From Chalciporus piperatus (Eukaryota; Basidiomycota; Agaricomycetes; Boletales; Boletaceae), in assembly GCA_038093975.1 (NCBI GenBank), contig JBBPTG010000009.1, positions 124,001-188,000 on the forward strand: a stretch of 64,000 nt of DNA. The letters are read 5' to 3'. Of this stretch, positions 11,191 to 23,450 are shown piece after piece. Under the pieces are notes generated by a model. It was not told the origin of the DNA. It did no database searches and was given only the letters and a program-made list of their open reading frames with translations. The first letter of the stretch is position 1, and each line of letters begins with the position of its first letter. The position numbers and the translations under genes are program-made.

Positions 11191-13136
11191 TCAATACTCT
11201 GTATCCACATAGTTGGCCATTGGATCTTCTGTATTTCGACGATTCATCCGATAAGCCTCTGCACAGTTATAGGTTGATTAGAGCTGAACAATTATGTGTT
11301 AGGATGTGAACTCACCAAGTTCCTCCTCCGTGACGTCGTGACTGCCAACCCCCAATCCTTTCTTCTTCTTGCTCAACCGATCGTCATCATTGCCTCCCCA
11401 CGCTTTCCGCTTCTTTTCGTCGTTCAGAGCTTCGGCCAGCCGTTCTTTGTCAAGAGTAATGTCGCCTTCTCCTAAACGTTGTTTCGAGTAGTTCTGCTCT
11501 ATACGTCCTCTTGACTCAGCTACTTCTTGAGCCGATGGATCGGATGACGACTTTGATGATGACGCAAGAAGGACTTGGGCCGTCGACGCATGCAAAGCTT
11601 CTCTCCCGACCTCACCAGCGCAATATGACACGTGAACGACCGAATGACAGCATGCGTACCCCCAGCCACCCGTCGAGGCATCGTACCACGAGCCCCACAC
11701 GGCGGTGTGATTGTTGATATACACTGGGACGGAATCAATGTTAAGCTTACGATCTACAAAGCAATCTGGCAACTCACCATCTTCGGGGTACTTTGAGCGT
11801 GCTTTGGCGCGCTCCTTCCCTTTGACAACCTGACCCGCCCGAGAGTACTCGACGTAATTCTCTGTTTGACCATCGACGAGTTCTTTGGGCGCCTTCTCCA
11901 GGTACCGCTCTCCGCCGTATTTCTCGAGGATGGAGACCTTATTCACGTCCTTAAGTTCCTCTTTCTTCTCCTTGTACTCTTGGTGCAGGAGCTGTCCTTG
12001 AGTGGGGCCTGCATGCAAGTGGATGTCGTTACCCCGTTGGGAAGCTTGCCAGGCAAATAGTTGGAGTGTCTGAACTTCTGGCGCTTCACCACTGTGTCGG
12101 AAAAAGTTCTCTCCGGCGAATTTGGCCTGAATGCAATGAATTAGCAAGTGTCAACAAGGAGCAGTGGAGCCTACTCACATCTTCCGGAGAAAGACTCTGT
12201 AGTGGGGCATCGCGCATAGAACGGGTTTTGGGATCGTAGTAAGCACTCTCTGGATCCAAATTGATGAGGTACTTGGCGGTATCTTCTCGAATACGAAGAT
12301 TTCGGACGGTGATACGAGTCTTGGTGTCGAGTTTCTGTCCAACCGCATCAGCTGCGTCTGCGTACTTGTCGTCGTCTGCGTCATCCTCGTCACTGGAGCC
12401 AAAGTCAGGGTCTGCAACCTTCTCCTCCCTTCCCGCTTTGGCGACTTTTCGAGCTGCAGCGAGATCAGTCGTCGTTTGGTTGTCAATCTCCTCCTCCCGC
12501 AACTTTTTTCGAGCAGCTTCGATGGCTTCGTATTCTTCGTATATTTTTGTATGCTCTGCAGGGTCGTACCCATTCCATCGATCCCGCTTCGCATCGTAGC
12601 CAGCCGCGACGTCCTGAATGATTTCGTCCGCTTGAATATCCTTGTTGGTGTATTTGGCACCCTTTTTCCGGGGACGTTCAAGACAGTCTTCCTTCTTGTG
12701 CGTCATTGCCCCACAATTCTCGCATGCGCCTTTGCGGTACTTCTTAGCGGCAGGACTAGCACGCACACCCCGGTCATACCAGTTGTCGAGTTTTTCAGAG
12801 GTGCGATCATCTGTCTGTCGACGTTGATGACTCAGTGACGGAGCACCGGTGTCGAGATACCATGGTGCTTGTGAGATATATTCTGGAATAGTAATATACA
12901 AGTGAGCATGGATATGGGTAGGGAGGACTGATTAATAGACGTACGTGGAATATGAGGGTTGATAGGTCTCCCCTGCTCATCGAGCGCGGCAGGTGCAGTT
13001 CCGGCTTTACGAGCGGCGTCGAGGTCTTTCTGGCGACGGAATTCCTCGCGCGAAAGCTTTCCGATAGCTAAAGTATGGCTATGTAAGAACTTGATGGCCT
13101 GAATGTCAGAAAGCTGAACCCACCTGAGGACGCCAT
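11191..13136 (-). CDS. SLU7: Pre-mRNA splicing factor SLU7
   Basis: Six exons (13136-13124, 13067-12945, 12882-12179, 12126-11778, 11723-11316, 11258-11191) encode 554 aa, and every join keeps frame. Start is [15 protein letters not shown]. Diagnostic parts are the [11 protein letters not shown] motif spanning the intron 2 junction, the CCHC zinc knuckle [14 protein letters not shown], the [11 protein letters not shown] segment, [29 protein letters not shown] with the following CCHS, and the C-terminal [17 protein letters not shown]. The last exon lies beyond a 57-nt intron, and reading through it would wrongly end the protein at GEFTS. Known role: second-step splicing factor for 3' splice-site selection in the nucleus. 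The promoter is shared with the divergent EZH2-like gene and holds a TCACGTGA box 67 bp upstream of the ATG. Confidence 0.95.
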
Positions 13137-13202
13137 GATGGTTGTGCTGCTTGAACTTGTGTAGGACCGAGTACTGCTTTGTCATTTTAGCAAGTACCGC
13201 CC

Positions 13203-13210
13203 TCACGTGA
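13203..13210. promoter_or_regulatory. TCACGTGA palindromic box in the SLU7/EZH2-like divergent promoter
   Basis: A perfect 8-bp palindrome sits in the 154 bp between the two start codons. CACGTG cores are bound by Cbf1-like bHLH factors in fungi (known). The same octamer occurs at 44216 and 60077 near other start codons, which supports function. Confidence 0.5.
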
Positions 13211-13290
13211 CCTGACGCGGACGCGAAGTGCAGTGTAGTCTTGGGAGTGTAGAATCACTGTAGATCACAGTGCAACTTCTCATCAGCCTG

Positions 13291-15997
13291 ATGGAAGTTC
13301 CAGCCAGCGACGGAGATGCAGACGAGCAGATTAATGTATTGCGTTCAGACCAGGAGACGTTCCCGGTCGAGCTCGTACGACTCGTCCTATCTCAAGTCCA
13401 GGCTGAGTTTGCAAAGTGGAACGTCATCAATTGCCACCAATCCTTGCGCTCGCTTTCCGGACCATCCACATGGCCAATGCCCCATGACCCAGACATCCTT
13501 AGGTCATTCAAGCTGGATTCCATCTCCCATCTCTCACTCGACTCGGTGCCGGACGGTCGACCTGCTCTATCGGAGGAGAGTCCAACCCCGTTGCTTGTCT
13601 CTCAAGGAACCTATGCTCCTGACGGCACGGTTATTGAAACGTCTTCCGTCGAGTTAAAAGTCATATTCCCTTCATTGCATTTGGATCCACATCCCCAATA
13701 TGAATCATGTCCTCCACTGTCGCGCGCCATATTCAAGGGGGATGATAGTGACGACATGAATTTTATCCCATATGCAGACGACGACACATTCGACCACTAT
13801 GGCCACGCTCTTCACTATGGATCATTCTCATGGCAGAATATGCTCGACCCCGACTGTGAGTATGGTATATCTGGTGTCAGTGTCTGACAATGTGAAACAT
13901 AACAGCTACGCAGTGGAAGTAATTGTCCTCGAGGCGGCATACAGATTGCATACCCGCCATGCCCTTACATATGCGGACATCGACGAATGTCAGGTCTTGC
14001 CGCTCAAACTATACTCTCAACCCGGTAAGCCCGGCTTGTTGTCCACAGTCCACAGACGGTAAGTCGATCGGGATTCTTGAAACGGATTTTGCATTCATAT
14101 ACATCTGAAGTGACCGGTTGCATTGGCCGGGAAATACATTCCCTTCCTCTCTTTCTTCCAAACATCCTGCCCAATCAGAAAGATCGGACCTCCGTAGTCG
14201 CCTTCAAGGCATGAATTCGATCTTCTGTCCGAATTTAAGTTGCATAGAACCACTTTGCAGTGTCCACAGTGCGCAGTATCGTTCACTTGTTCACGCATGC
14301 ACAAATTGACCCATCATACAACCACCCACAGTCGAGTCTAATCCGATCCCTGTTCCTCAGAAACCCAAGCTTTCGTTGTCTCGCATCCTTGCTCAGGTGA
14401 CGAGCCCTTGCAAAAACCAATGTTTCCTCGACAACGAAGTGGTACAGGTTTGCTTCATTTGTTCATTCCCTTAAAGGTACTCGCGATGGGCTTAATTCTT
14501 AATTCTACACCAACAGCACCATTCCGCGTGGGATGCGGGCGATATAGACACATTCAAACTCATTTTTGAGATTTCCCCTGATATGACACCATGTGATCTT
14601 GCAACACTGTGCCTCAAACCGTGCCACGAGGTGAATCCTTTCCTTCGTCTCCGTGTTAAATTGAAGAGAAATAGGTTCTTCAATACAGAAGGTTGCTGTA
14701 CCCAGATAACCCGGACGAACCACCAACCGATGATAGTACATCTCTTCGGCATGCTCCGGCATTCAGCGGTATGTGCCAGGTATCGTTGATTCTACCTGGG
14801 CTCACCTTTCCCTGCAGACAATGATCCAACGTACTTTACTCCGTATGTCCCGTTTGTTTCTCTGCACGCGCTTCTTTACCATATAGGATCAGAAATGACC
14901 CTTGCAATCATGAGGGTCCATGTGACAGCACTTCTGACTGCATATGTTTCAATAATCAATCACATTGTCTACGAAACTGCCGTTGCGATGCGGAATGTAT
15001 GTGGATCTTTTCGCTCCTATGGCCGCAAATCAATACCCCCCCCCTTGGATACAGGTAATCGTCGATGGCGTGGTTGTCGTTGCTCGAAGAATAAATCAAA
15101 GTGGAGCTGCGCGACGGAGAGGTGCCTTTGTGCTGAAGCACTTCGGGAGTGCGATCCAGAATTGTGTGTGAATTGCAGGTGCACGTAAGTGTGTACCGAC
15201 TGTTGTGCTATCTTTCTCTCACGAAACCACTCGACTCACTGTTTCTTAGAGGTGAGCCTAAGCGCATTCATCCCCACTGCGAGTTCTATTATGGGAGTTG
15301 CAGATGATAATACATCCTGTCGCAATTCTCAAATTCAAAGAGGAGCCCGCAAGGTTCGTGATCACTTCAGAGCTCCAAGGAAATCATACTCAGTCCCAGC
15401 AGGAACTAGAAATCAAGAGGAGTCTTTGGGGTTTGGGAGTCTTCCTGGCCGAACCAACCAAATCAGGTGACTTGATCTCGGGTATGGTGACGACGTTTGT
15501 TGTCCCTAAGGTTTGAGGTTCACGTCTTTATTGACAGAATATGCCGGCGAACTGATCTATGAGCTTACTGTCGAGAGCCGAGGGTGAGTCCCTAGCTCAT
15601 CTCGAGACCAGCGTCGCGATTTTACGGGCCACGCAGAGATCTAGCCTCGCATCGCCGACGATGTTATGTTTTCGGCGTGAACGATACCTTCTTGCTCGAT
15701 GCAACCTACTTGGGCAACTCCACCAAGTTTATCGACCATACTGAGAGTACAGAACGTACCAGGCGGGCGAACTGTCGAGCGCAAGGTATGGTCTTCCTTT
15801 CCTGCATAACGGTTCTTGTGGGTTCTAATTTGTCATCCCAGTTCGCCTGGTCAACGGAGACCACCGGATCGGTATATTCGCTAGTGAGTAGTTCAGTACA
15901 CCTCCATGATATCGTTTAATTCCTCCGTATAGCCCGGGACCTGGAAGCCGGTTCGGAAGTCTTGATGAACTATGGGCCACGGTTCTTCGTCAATTGA
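13291..15997 (+). CDS. EZH2: E(z)/EZH2-like SET-domain histone methyltransferase (PRC2 catalytic subunit type)
   Basis: A multi-exon gene from ATG 13291 (MEVPASDG) to TGA 15997. Seen in order: a poorly conserved N-terminal region; a cysteine segment (MNSIFCPNLSCIEPLC) like the SANT/MCSS region of fungal Ezh2; CKNQCFLDNEV; a CXC domain (RGCRCSKNKSKWSC, CLCAEALRECDPELC); and a C-terminal SET domain. The SET domain includes RSLWGLGVFLAEPTKSGDLI, EYAGELIYE, CYVFGVNDTFLLDAT, VNGDHRIGIFA and NYGPRFF just before the stop, as in E(z) proteins that lack post-SET. Known role: methylation of histone H3 lysine 27. Odd: the conserved NHS motif reads KFIDHTEST, so the key Asn is Asp. Exons between about 14080 and 15350 are only roughly placed. 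It is divergent from SLU7. Confidence 0.8.
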
Positions 15998-17876
15998 AGA
16001 ATACGCATTTAAATTCTTGAACCGCCGTATCAAGCCTGATCCTTTGCCTAATCCTAGACTGTCCAGCCGCAGGCAAGAAATGCGTGTTCCACGATAAATG
16101 GGTTGACTGTTATCAAACCTTTCGTAAGGACTACAGCAATGCATCAAATCGATGTCAGAATGTCCGCAACTGGACGTTGGGCATCGCGAATGTGGGCACA
16201 CAGGGGCACACTGTGACAGTGACGAGGTCCAGTAGGGCGCCACCATCAGAGCAGGAAGAAACGTGTTTTTCCAAGCAAGGTAGACACGGCATTATTGCGT
16301 GAGAGAAGGGGCAACACTGGCTGTGATCAATTCATTTGTTTGGCCAAGGAACTCCCAGACCTCTATGTCAGGCCGGTCTCAGACCTGATCATGAGATCTG
16401 TGGCGTCCATATATCCCCACGTTCTTGTCGTGTTCTTATCGCCTCTGCCCCCTTATCTTCAGACGGGGCGTAATCGATTTATCTATAAGCGATCCGTACA
16501 TAAGTGCTCCAGTCTGCCAACTAGTCTTCTCACGTTCCCTTTCGTTCTGCTTCACCAGCACTCAGTGCTGTGCTTTCTGTGCTCATGAAATATAAACATT
16601 TGACTGGATCGCCCGAATATCTTGACCTCAAGTGGTTGCTGCTCCCGCTTATATTCTCCGTCTCCGTCATTTCCTCGTGCCATTCAAACTGTGACTCCGA
16701 TTCATCCCAGTGAGCACTGGTCGTACACAATGACAGTTGTTTCGTATGATCCGATCTCTGGATTCCCTCCATATCGTTTCTTCCGAGGTGCTGCTCCATT
16801 TCGCCTAGTATTTGCGAACCAGCGCTAGCTGGCCCTACCCACAGTTGTGGAGAAAAAAAGCGCCATCTATGCATCCCCCTGCGTCCCTCTGTGCGATTTC
16901 CCGTTTCTGTTCACTGTTGTTCTTGAGTTTGATCGTTTGTGTTAGGGAGGGGCTGACTCTCCGCCTCTTTTGAGGATTTTCTCTCATTAATATCTCTGAT
17001 TCTTCCTCTATGCTCGGTCTGGCCGCACGAATCTATCAACATCGTTTTCAACTCTGAGACACGATCGGATCCATATCTAGTATGAGGACGCGTGTTTGTC
17101 AGTTTTCGGAGTCCAGTGTTGAGGTTTGCTCTCGTGCGTTTTCACCAAAATTGTCCCTGACCAAGTGATAAGACTTTCTCCGTAGCAGATTGGTGTTGGT
17201 TTGCAGCCCCTCACGCTTCGTGCATTTGTTGATGATGGCACGGCTTCTAAAAGGAAACCAGGCCGGGTATCATGCCAACATTCCGGCGCGCCTACATACT
17301 TAATCTGACTCCCCCCCGGATGGCGGAAGGGTATAAAGTCCCGTCCCTAACCTCGATCCCTCTTCCCCCTGCGCCACTAGCGCGACAACACATAACTCTC
17401 TAAATCATCCAATAGCCCTCCAGTCGTCGATACTACTCAACTGACTGGCAGTTGACGGCACATTGCCAGTGAATCACTTTATTGTATTAGCCTTTCGTGC
17501 TGGTCTATTCGCTGCCCAAGTGTATCATTTCCCCTCAGTGTATTCATACCACTTTACCTTGGAGAGGCTATGTTGCCCCCCATCCGGAACAACACCATAT
17601 ACAGTAATAGCAACTTGCTGTACGACGATTCCAACAGAAGTCCGGGTTTCAGATGGTGCGCATAAGCAGTTTTATTAAGCTCCCCGCCCTTTATAAATCT
17701 GTCTGTACAGCTCGCCATTGGTATACCCGTCATTCAGTGGTCGTCCACAATCCCGACCGAACATCGTCAGCGAAGACGCGGCGTTATCCTGCATACCGTC
17801 TAATAGCTTTACATTCCCCTTCTACGTGGCCGTTAACGAGCAGTTTCAAGGGTCACTCCCCACTACACACACCCCC
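15998..17876. other. Long intergenic stretch with a candidate core promoter
   Basis: I see no coding structure in this 1.9 kb. At its right side, 17332-17338, a TATAAAG box is followed by pyrimidine-rich sequence. It could be the start of a long (about 0.5 kb) leader for the C2H2 gene whose ATG is at 17877. Confidence 0.45.
17332..17338 (+). promoter_or_regulatory. Candidate TATA box for the C2H2 gene at 17877
   Basis: GTATAAAG lies in a GC-rich setting and is followed by C/T-rich sequence typical of fungal start sites. It is 545 bp from the ATG, so the link to that gene is an inference. Confidence 0.35.
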
Positions 17877-18537
17877 ATGAATTTCATGCCCCTCGTACGT
17901 CGTTTCATTTTTCGCCCAACATACGCCGCTCATCGTCCTCTGCGATGTGCAGGACTATTATTCCTACCCATTACCCAACCACGATCCCCGAGTCCCTCAA
18001 CATACTGTCAACTACAATAGATTGGACAGTGGGTTCGGAGCTTATCCAACATGCCCAGCCATCCCTGAAGCCGTTCCAACTGACGGGCTTATGGATCTTT
18101 GGGAGGTCCCTCAGGACCTCCTTACCGCGCAGCAGCCCCCGTCTATGGCCCCGACGGTTCCAGAGGAACTCCCTCCCCACCCTCTTTTCGGATCCCACCA
18201 GTGTGGGTGGTTAAGTGGGCCACCATGCAATGGCATCGCCCCTGGTAAAAACCGCGAGATGGCCGAGCATCTGCGTGTATCCCACCATTTCATTGGCCAC
18301 GAACGGGACGTGGTCAACTGCGAGTGGGAAAACTGTGGTCAAACGATGCAGCGTATGAATGTTCCTCGTCATATCGTCTCCAGGCACCTCCTTGCAGCAG
18401 CCAAATGCCGCGTTTGCGGAAAGCGTTTCAGTCGACCTGACGTAGTCTCCCGTCACGAGAAGACGTGCGGGAAGTCCCCTACTGGCACCAGCTCTAGAAA
18501 ACCCCAGAAGTTGGCGGGCAGGTCTTGCAACTTGTGA
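17877..18537 (+). CDS. Three-finger C2H2 zinc-finger protein (paralogue A)
   Basis: A six-codon first exon (17877-17894, MNFMPL) is spliced over a 58-nt intron to 17953-18537, giving 200 aa. Most ATG-less open sequence upstream is explained by this intron. The N-terminal half is Pro-rich and disordered. The C-terminal half holds three atypical fingers: C-x8-C with H-x4-H, then CEWENCGQTM...RHIVSRH, then CRVCGKRFSRPDVVSRHEKTC, which ends in Cys rather than His. Basic residues follow. Likely a nuclear DNA-binding protein; the target is unknown. The same three-finger layout recurs at 30123-30908 and 32894-33640. Confidence 0.75.
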
Positions 18538-19314
18538 GGTGAACTCTACGGCTAATCATTGAACCTTGATTCTATACTACGTTCTGCTCCGGATCTCTCT
18601 CGTCAAATCCGCGGCCGTGCATTTCGGCTCGTAATATGTATTACATTCACTATGCATGCGTATTTATATCATCCTTACTTATATGGTATTACTGAGGCGT
18701 ATATTTATGTAGCTGAGACCTGTTTATTTAGCAACGATGGTCTGGTTACCAGTACTACTGCTCTGGGATGCAAGCGTACGCGGTTGGTTCAGATAAGTAA
18801 GCTAGATTTACTTCCTCGGAATGTTCGCTGACACGCCGCGCAGAGGCGCTCAAAACAAGTCAGATGCTCAGTTAGCCGGGTTCTCAACGGCTTGCGTGAC
18901 AGCTGTCAGATAGCGCGCACATGTGCCTCGACTACATACTTATATGAACCACAGGTCCGAACTTTGAAGGACCCGAAGACTTGGCAATACTGTCCAAGCT
19001 AACCCGTTCCCGTGAAACGTGTTTGATGCGGAGTATGTCTGTATGATATGGGAAATCTGTCCGAGGAGAAAAAATCTTTAGCTTCGTTATACTGTCGTCA
19101 AGTTCTTACAACGGCGGATGGTTATGACGACCCGAAGCTTGATATTCTTACCGAGCGATCACCTTACACATCATTAAGGCTTGAGTTAGACCATGTTCCG
19201 CTGGCACATCAATGAGACCAGAGCCTCATCGTGTGAGCCACCCACCATCGGGTCATGGGCCCCTCACAACCAACGAAACAAAAAATGTTTATATTTCCTG
19301 GATTTCAGGTGTAT
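18538..19314. other. Intergenic between convergent genes
   Basis: AT-richer sequence between the 3' ends of the C2H2 and YCII genes. No domain or credible exon is seen. Confidence 0.5.
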
Positions 19315-19791
19315 TTAAGCAGGCACAGGTGGCAGAGGAGTTGCCATCATGATTGGGAGAATCAGTAACTTTTCCTTGTCCCACTTATCGTGCCGTCAAT
19401 TCCAGTTCAAGTAAGGCATCAAAACCCGACGAAAAATGCTACTCACCACGTCCTCCTTGAAATAAATGTCTTCTTCGATAAGTTTACGAGCAGCATCAAT
19501 ACTTTCCGCCTCGATAATCATGCAGGATCCGAAGAACTTGCGGTCAGCAGGAGCAGCACCAACGGAGTCGGCAGTCAAGACACCACCACCAATACCTGTG
19601 TTCGTTGCCCGATCAGATTCCGATTCATTTACATGCGCCATCAGAGACTTACGGATGATCCCCTCCTCGGTTAATCGGTGTGCATTCTTGAGATGGCTGG
19701 GTCGCACTTTGAGACGTCGCTCCAAGGCCTCTGCATCCGTGTAATCCGGGGCCCAGACCACGAACTTGGTTAGCTCTGGCTTTGTCGTCAT
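19315..19791 (-). CDS. YCII-related domain protein (copy 1)
   Basis: Three exons, with introns at about 19649-19595 and 19446-19384, encode a compact protein. It starts MTTKPELTKFVVWAPDY and ends with DKEKLLILPIMMATPLPPVPA. The YCII-like core (FVVWAPDYTDAEALERRL, GGGVLTADSV, FFGSCMIIEAES, IEEDIYFKEDV|WDKEKL) spans the whole protein. YCII domains are ferredoxin-like folds of mostly unknown chemistry, related to muconolactone isomerases. No targeting peptide is seen here, unlike its neighbour. It is transcribed divergently from copy 2 with 205 bp between the ATGs. The intron positions match those of copy 2, so the pair arose by inverted duplication. Confidence 0.8.
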
Positions 19792-19996
19792 GGCTTCGAG
19801 TGGGTTTAGACGTAGGGTATACGAGGGTACAGATCCTAGCTGGTCCGAGTCAGAGCTGGAGGGAGATAAGACGGATCGCCTGCCCCCGATGACAAAGCCA
19901 GTGTCGTCCCAAATTGGCAGGTGAGTAGGTTTGATGTCGGCTTGATGCTTTCGTGATCACCTGGTTGAACCACAACCACACTGGCACCGGCACACG

Positions 19997-20573
19997 ATGG
20001 TGTTCAACGTGTTCGCCCGTTCTCTGACTCCAAGATCTATTGTTCGCCAATTCAGTTCACACCGCCTGCGGAGCTTCAGTTCGTGCGCGCCAAGATACCA
20101 CCAATACCTAGTTTGGGCTCCGGACTGCACCGATGAGGGTGCGTTGGGGCGGAGAATGGCCGTTCGGCCTAAACACTTTGTAACGGCAAACAAGCATTTC
20201 AAACAAGGCATGTTGAGTGAGTCACTCGATGCGTGGAATGTGCTACTGCGACTTATTATCGTCTTCGCTTCAAAGAGGTGGCTGGCGGCTTAGTTACTCC
20301 GGGAAGCGAAAATGCCGCACCCGCAGACAGAAAGTTCGTGGGCTCTGTCCTTTTGTTTGAAGCGGACTCGCTCGAAGACGTCAAAAAGCTAGTCGAACAG
20401 GACTTGTACTGGACTGAGAATGTCGTAAGTCCGTTTCAATCGTAGCTTCACTTGACCCTAAGCCACTCGATCCGACCCAGTGGGATAAAGAAAAGTTGGT
20501 CATTCTTTCAATGATCATGGCCACCACTCTCCCAGACAAGGCGGGCATGACACAGCCAACCCCAGAGGACTGA
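19997..20573 (+). CDS. YCII-related domain protein (copy 2), probably mitochondrial
   Basis: Starts MVFNVFARSLTPRSIVRQFSS. The first 35 residues are rich in Arg, Ser and Phe with no acidic residues, which resembles a mitochondrial presequence (inference). The YCII core follows: YLVWAPDCTDEGALGRRM, HFKQGMLK, GGLVTPGSENAAPADRKF, LFEADSLEDVKKLVEQDLYWTENVWDKEKL. It ends TQPTPED at a TGA. Introns fall after GMLK (first base) and after TENV, the same places as in copy 1. The last 40 residues were recovered only after removing the second intron, since unspliced reading stops at once. Enzymatic activity is unknown. Confidence 0.8.
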
Positions 20574-20834
20574 TGAATTACTCCGAGACTCTCGTCACTC
20601 GATGACGAAATGCGCGCCCGTCTGAATCTGCTGTCACTGCTGTATGCGCCTATCAGAAACTGGGAATGGAGGAGAAGACACATTCCAGAAAGCAGGACCT
20701 GCATTTCACTGCAATTCCTTAGAGGTTCGTAATTCCATCAAGATCTCCTTCAATATGTACATCCGCTGTCAAACTACGAGATTGTGAGGCGATGCTATTG
20801 TACTATCAGAGTCGGGGACGAACAGAATCTTATC

Positions 20835-23450
20835 TCAGAATTTCATATTGGATTTCTTCAATATCCCTTCTTCGATAGCCTTGATCTCTATGGAACGTCA
20901 ACCGTGAGTATGAGGATAAACCAAAAGAGTCACATTACTACTCACGCATCGCAAGATGTGTGCTGTGAAACCGGGATATGGATAGGCTTCCTAAACACCA
21001 ATTAGCCGATGTATTCGTCAACGGAGGATCATGGGACAAACCAATTCCAAACCACAGCCCCTCGTGTCCAGAGTCTCGCCATGCGCCCATCACTTGTCCG
21101 TCCTCGTCGAAACCCCAAATCTCACCAACCTTGGATGCAACCTCAGGCCCGCAAATGTCCCTCATAACATCAAGATGGTCACCATAACTGCCAAAACCTC
21201 ATGAGAGAGGACAGTGAGGAAAACGACATGACGCGTACCCCGTCGCGAAAACCACAATGTCTGCCTCTACCTCGGTTCCGTCAACAAATTTCATTCCTTT
21301 CTCTGTAAAACATTCAATGGGAGTGCCTTGCTTGAGTTTGATGTCCCCATTGACGATATGATCTCCGGCTCCAGTATCTGTGAAGGAAAGAAATCGTGAC
21401 TTTAGTAGCTAGAACTGACTCGTATGACGAGAGTCCTACTCAATAAATACCCCCCAGAACGTCCAAAAACCAGTGGTACGATTCCAGCGTCGTCGGGCCC
21501 AAGATTTGTTTTGTAGCCGGCCTTTGCGAGCCCTTCATACAACTCTCTGATTACGACTTGGTTAGTATCTCGGTTACTAACTCGTATTTCTCAGGAGAAT
21601 CGTACTTGTCAACTGTCGCAACGACTTTTGCTACTCTGCGCTGTTGGAATTTGCGTGCGACAAGACCAGGCCAAGAAGCATTATTCATGTCTGCCAGTTC
21701 TGTTGGGAACCCTTCAATGAAATCCGCTGTGAAATTCCCCAGATCTACTCCTCTGTCACATTGAGCTTCAAGCCGACTTACCGCCAAGCATCATGCTCGC
21801 CGCCGCCCGAGAAACAACATAGTTGGAGGATCGTTGATACCTGCCAGTCCACATCCCAGTCAGTGACATCCAGCAGATTCTGGTTTCCCTTACATGGTAG
21901 CGTCAATGCCATAGTTGACAAAATCTTTACATATGTCGACGCCTTCCAACGAGTATAGATCAGTGGCGCCTTTTGTTAATGGGTTCGAAAAATGACTGAC
22001 CGGAATTACAAGCACCGATTACAAGAGCCTTTTTGCCAATGTATTCACCTGGACCCGTAAAGTTTGCTGAGTGAAGAACAGTCCCCTTGTAATTCTCCTA
22101 TATTCGAAGGGAAGTCAGTAAACATTCAGTCATATCCGCTCGAGTACGACATTCAACACCAACCTTTCCAGGAATATCGGGCGAAACAGGGTAACCCCCG
22201 TATCCCGTTGCGAAGACCAGATGGCGTGCGGTCAACACGCGTTTCTCGGAAGGTCCTTTATTAACTTCGATTGTCCACGTCTTCGAGCTTTCATTCCAAG
22301 TTGTCTTGGCGATCGTACTTGATGTCCACACATTTAACTCAAGGAAATGGGCATAAGCTTCCAGCCAATTGGCGAGCTACGAGTACCATCCCATTGTCAA
22401 CCAAAAGTAGACAAGTCTCAAAAAGTTCTACCTTGGGTGCCGGCATAAATGTCGGCCACGTGCATGGAAACCTTGTACAAGTGAGCGATAAGTACGTACT
22501 TATGGGCTGGCAAGTTATATCCACAACTTACGGTAAATATGGCGTTTGATTGTACCCTTTAAGACGTCAGGAACTACACGTTTCGATTGAAGGGGGTTGG
22601 TCGAACGTACATGTCGTACCATGAAGGCATAGGGATTTGTACCTGTGCCTCCACTTATCGTACGATCGTGATTTTGAATGGTGATCATTCGTTCCGAACC
22701 TCGTGTAACAGCAGATGACGTACCATGTCTCCCACGCGTTGCGCTTTGTCGATAACGAGCGTTCGAACGCCGATATATTCGAGTCGCGCGGCGATCTCAA
22801 GTCCGGTGTGGCCTGCTCCAAGGACGACCACTGTGGGATCATTGTTTGGGAAGTCGAGCTCACGTTCCCTGTCTTCAACCCACGTGCCATGATTGAGTAC
22901 ATCGCTGCGCAGTGCACCAATCTAATAGCAGTGGGATTATTAAACAAGAACAAATCAGTGATCCGAAGCGTAGTACCTTGTGCGGAAATTCCGTCAAGCT
23001 TTCGAGGCATGTAAACAGAGAGTAGGCCTTCCATTCTCCTCTAGGGAGGGGAACCAGATAAGCTATTGCTGTCCCTTGACCGACTTTCGTGCTGAATGCA
23101 AAATAAAGACGAAGATAGACGAAATCTGGCCAGGGACGTTGAACTTTCGGTTCCTTGAGCGCATCGTGTTGTAGATGCAGATTGGTCAAACCGGTAGGGG
23201 CCAGTCGTGCTTTGAGCATACGCGTGACAACTTGTTTGCCGACGAGCGTGCGGAGGTCCCAAGTGAGCGCTAGGATGTCTTTCCAGTTCCCGTCGTCAGT
23301 AAAGAGAGCCATGACAGCCGGTACATTGACCTCCCGGACTGCGTTGGCAAAAGCAGCAAACCATCTCGTTGCTACTTTTTCGGCGTCGACATCAGTTGGA
23401 GCGTCCACACCGAGACGATCGAGAGTCGGGAGATTCACTTCGCGGCCCAT
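20835..23450 (-). CDS. Flavin-containing monooxygenase-like FAD/NAD(P)-binding oxidoreductase with N-terminal NTF2-like domain
   Basis: A multi-exon gene from ATG 23450 (MGREVNLP) to TGA 20835. The first 170 residues look like a SnoaL/NTF2-type fold (WFAAFANAVREVNVPAVM, FTDDGNWKDILAL). The dinucleotide-binding core follows, with FAD motif VVLGAGHTGLEIAARL and IDKAQRVGDMW. Later come VFATGYGG and an NADPH-type motif HSANFTGPGEYIGKKALVIG then ACNSG. The C-terminus GEIWGFDEDGQV...GIGSLSISRFHSTHLAMQIKAIEEG was recovered by splicing two short terminal introns. Family knowledge: such proteins oxygenate small nucleophiles or ketones using NADPH and oxygen in the cytosol. The substrate is unknown. 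Middle exons (about 21400-22600) are only roughly placed. Confidence 0.85.

Noticed and set aside
11299..11315. SLU7 ending at GEFTS
   Set aside because: A GT-AG intron begins at 11315; splicing it restores the conserved EAYRMNRR...DPMANY terminus, so the apparent stop is intronic.
20784..21005. 73-codon plus-strand frame between the YCII gene and the monooxygenase end
   Set aside because: It overlaps the last exons of the monooxygenase on the other strand, which are supported by splice sites and family motifs.
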